Positions 4,238 to 6,219 of a DNA stretch of 6,219 bases are shown here, piece by piece. Where the stretch lies: assembly GCA_029935255.1 (NCBI GenBank), contig JAOZKS010000162.1, forward strand, positions 1 through 6,219. The letters run 5' to 3'. Within the stretch, counting starts at the first letter, position 1; every line of letters begins with the position of its first letter. The stretch is from Pontiella sp. GTDB lineage: Bacteria > Verrucomicrobiota > Kiritimatiellia > Kiritimatiellales > Pontiellaceae. Below the pieces are notes generated by a model. That model saw only the letters and a program-made list of their open reading frames with translations. It was not told the DNA's origin and searched no databases. The translations under genes were made by a program, and so were the position numbers.

Positions 4238-6219
4238 ATGACGAACGCGGATACATCCTTGCCGAGAATCAGAATGCTGATCGCAGCGGTTCTGCTGGTC
4301 GTGTGCTTGTCATCGGTCCGGGCCGGGACATACGCGGTTGATGTGGACGCCGGTGTGGAGCAGCACGACGTGTCGAAAATGGCGATGGGCGCGGGGCTGG
4401 TCTATTCGTGGCACGCGGACTCCACGTTTGTCGACGGCGAGGTGGCGCACATCATCGAGGACATCGGTCTCGGCGGATTGCGCTGGCCGGGTGGCGCGGT
4501 GGTGACCTTCTACCATTGGGACAACCTCAACGGACAGGGCTGGATGGATAACTGGAATCCGGGTTACAATCCGGCCAGCGATCAACCTCCTGCAAACTAC
4601 ATGGATCTGGACGAATACCTCGCGCTGATTGATGAAACCGGCGCGGAAATCATGCTCGGCGTCAACATGAGCTCCGGCATTGAATGGAACCGCGAGGCCG
4701 AAGCCATCGCCGAGGCCAGCAACCTGATGGTGTATGTCGAGAGTCAGGGATACGACGTGAAATACATCTATTTCGACAACGAAAACTTCCAGGACGGAAA
4801 CAACTACAACCGCGACGACGACAACGATGGGGAAGCCTGGACGCCGACCACCTACGCCCAGTCGTTCAATCAATACGCGGCTGCGGTCAAGGCAACTTTC
4901 CCGAATGCGAAACTCATAGCCAATGCGCGCAACAATGTAACGGGTACGCTCTTTCTTTCGGACATGCAGACCATGCTTTCGATTGCCGGAGCCAATATTG
5001 ATTTTGTGGATGTGCATTATTACTGGTCGTGGAACACGGCGACATGGGAGATCTGGAAATCCCAGCAGCCAATGAAACGGAGCGGAAGCCAGTCCTTCAA
5101 GGAGGCGGTGGAATATGCCAACGACCTGTTCGCTGCTGAGGGCTATCCACACGTCCGCGCGGCGATCATGGAATGGAATATCGCGCCGGGGCCGTGGACG
5201 ACCGATCCCGATCACACCAAATTCAAGACCGCGTTGATGCAGTCCGAAATGCAGTTGCAGTTCCTGCTGGCCGGGCTGGACATCGGCATGCTGTGGGCGT
5301 TCGACGTGCCTTCCGTGGACCCGTCCTCGGACAAGCACGCCATTCATAATGGCGATCCCAATGCCACGGCTTTGTGGATGTGGCTGTTTTCGAAGGCCAT
5401 CGGAAAAACCGTGGTGCAATCCTCGTCGCCCGCGAGCGGCGTTTACATTCTCGCGGCCAAGGGCGCCCAAGGTGAGCTGGTCACCTGGTTGCTGAACAAG
5501 ACCGACATCCAGCATACGATCGAATTCAATATGAACGGCTACACGGTGACCGACGTCAGCGAAGCGTGGCGCTTCCACGATGCGGGCGACGGCAAGGGCG
5601 CGTTGATGACCATCGGCCTCTGGGAAGAAGCGGGGAAGAAGCGCACGACGCTGCGGGCCAATTCGTTCAACATGGTCGGCTTCAACTATCCCTCCAACGC
5701 CGCGCCCGAACAGGTGGTCTTGGAATCGCGATTGGTCGAGCCGGTTCCCGACGGCATCCTGATCGCCTGGGATAATTCCGCAGGCGCTCCAGACCTATCG
5801 GCTCAAGGCATTTCCGGAAATCTCGCCGCAGGCGGTTTATATGAAGTGGATGAAAGCGCGGGCTCGACGGATGGAACCTACGGTGCTTCGTTTCCCGGTG
5901 CGGCAACGGCTTTGACGGCTTTTTCGGTTCGCTCCACCAACGGGTTCAATTCGGCGGTGTTTTTCATCGCCAATCAAACCGGTGCGCCACTGCGGTTGGA
6001 CTCCATCCATTTTGATTATTCCGCGTGGTGGACGTCTTCTCCGAAAGATGTGGAGCTGGTGTATGTCTCGGGGGATTTGGTCGGCGTGACCAACCAGATG
6101 CCTATCCAATCGATCGGCGGCCTTTCCAATACGGGGAAAACCGGAAACTATCCGGACTTTGACTGGTCGCTGTCCGGGCTCGCCGACCGAGTGCTGGAGC
6201 ATGGCGAAGAGGCGAATTT
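4238..6219 (+). CDS. Secreted clan GH-A glycoside hydrolase (GH51/GH39-like), 3' end outside the window
   Basis: An open frame of 660 complete codons with no stop before the window edge. Residues 1-29 are a signal peptide (Arg10, Arg12, hydrophobic core 13-24, cleavage after Val-Arg-Ala). A (beta/alpha)8 catalytic barrel spans about 35-385. The strand GGLRWPGGAVVTFYHWDN resembles the LRxPGG segment of GH51 arabinofuranosidases. The likely acid/base is Glu182 in YFDNENF and the likely nucleophile Glu312 in AAIMEWNI, 130 residues apart as expected for the retaining clan GH-A. Acidic residues 193-199 (DDDNDGE) just after the acid/base fit a calcium-loop pattern. Residues about 390-485 form the beta-sandwich that usually packs against such barrels. 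From about 500 onward comes a further beta-rich accessory domain resembling those of secreted PVC-phylum enzymes. The substrate is not determined; a plant or algal polysaccharide is likely. The family is uncertain beyond the clan. The gene follows the receiver-only gene by 39 bases and is probably co-transcribed with it. Confidence 0.85.
   Translation, partial: MTNADTSLPRIRMLIAAVLLVVCLSSVRAGTYAVDVDAGVEQHDVSKMAMGAGLVYSWHADSTFVDGEVAHIIEDIGLGGLRWPGGAVVTFYHWDNLNGQGWMDNWNPGYNPASDQPPANYMDLDEYLALIDETGAEIMLGVNMSSGIEWNREAEAIAEASNLMVYVESQGYDVKYIYFDNENFQDGNNYNRDDDNDGEAWTPTTYAQSFNQYAAAVKATFPNAKLIANARNNVTGTLFLSDMQTMLSIAGANIDFVDVHYYWSWNTATWEIWKSQQPMKRSGSQSFKEAVEYANDLFAAEGYPHVRAAIMEWNIAPGPWTTDPDHTKFKTALMQSEMQLQFLLAGLDIGMLWAFDVPSVDPSSDKHAIHNGDPNATALWMWLFSKAIGKTVVQSSSPASGVYILAAKGAQGELVTWLLNKTDIQHTIEFNMNGYTVTDVSEAWRFHDAGDGKGALMTIGLWEEAGKKRTTLRANSFNMVGFNYPSNAAPEQVVLESRLVEPVPDGILIAWDNSAGAPDLSAQGISGNLAAGGLYEVDESAGSTDGTYGASFPGAATALTAFSVRSTNGFNSAVFFIANQTGAPLRLDSIHFDYSAWWTSSPKDVELVYVSGDLVGVTNQMPIQSIGGLSNTGKTGNYPDFDWSLSGLADRVLEHGEEAN

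Noticed and set aside
4310..5578. A 422-codon open frame on the - strand
   Set aside because: It is the antisense shadow of the GC-rich hydrolase gene. Its translation is rich in His, Arg and Val with no domain, while the + strand frame has a signal peptide, catalytic motifs and a strong ribosome site.
1..6219. tRNA, rRNA, CRISPR array, insertion sequence or transposase
   Set aside because: No cloverleaf, regularly spaced repeat, terminal inverted repeat pair or transposase-like protein was seen on either strand.

Overview
The window reads as part of a polysaccharide-utilisation locus from a Gram-negative carbohydrate degrader. All five supported genes lie on the + strand with short gaps: a carbohydrate-binding protein, a membrane sensor kinase, two related response regulators, and a secreted glycoside hydrolase that runs off the right edge. 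Cleavable-looking signal peptides, jelly-roll and discoidin-like sugar-binding folds, and the style of the C-terminal accessory domain of the hydrolase suggest a member of the PVC superphylum, most likely Kiritimatiellota or a related verrucomicrobial lineage. That placement is inferred from protein style; no phylogenetic marker is present.

Layout. 1-120 is upstream sequence with a good Shine-Dalgarno site. 121-813 encodes a secreted jelly-roll carbohydrate-binding module that ends abruptly just after the opening motif of a parallel beta-helix domain, so it looks like the stump of a larger enzyme or adhesin. 814-935 is intergenic and holds a perfect 7+7 bp palindrome (830-845). 936-3065 encodes a histidine kinase with about 450 extracytoplasmic residues (two discoidin-like beta-sandwiches and a helical stalk), one membrane span, and intact HisKA_3 and HATPase modules. 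Four bases later, 3070-3705 encodes its NarL/LuxR-type response regulator. After a 100-base gap with an inverted repeat, 3806-4198 encodes a second receiver domain, about 77% identical to the first, that stops exactly where the regulator's linker and DNA-binding domain should begin. Then 4238-6219 is the 5' part of a secreted clan GH-A glycoside hydrolase (660 codons visible, no stop reached).

How they may work together (inference): the kinase senses an extracellular glycan or fragment through its discoidin-like domains, phosphorylates the full-length regulator, and that regulator activates local enzyme genes. The receiver-only paralogue lies 39 bases ahead of the hydrolase gene and is probably transcribed with it. 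It could drain phosphate from the kinase or heterodimerise with the full regulator, making the response self-limiting. This arrangement is the most interesting feature of the window.
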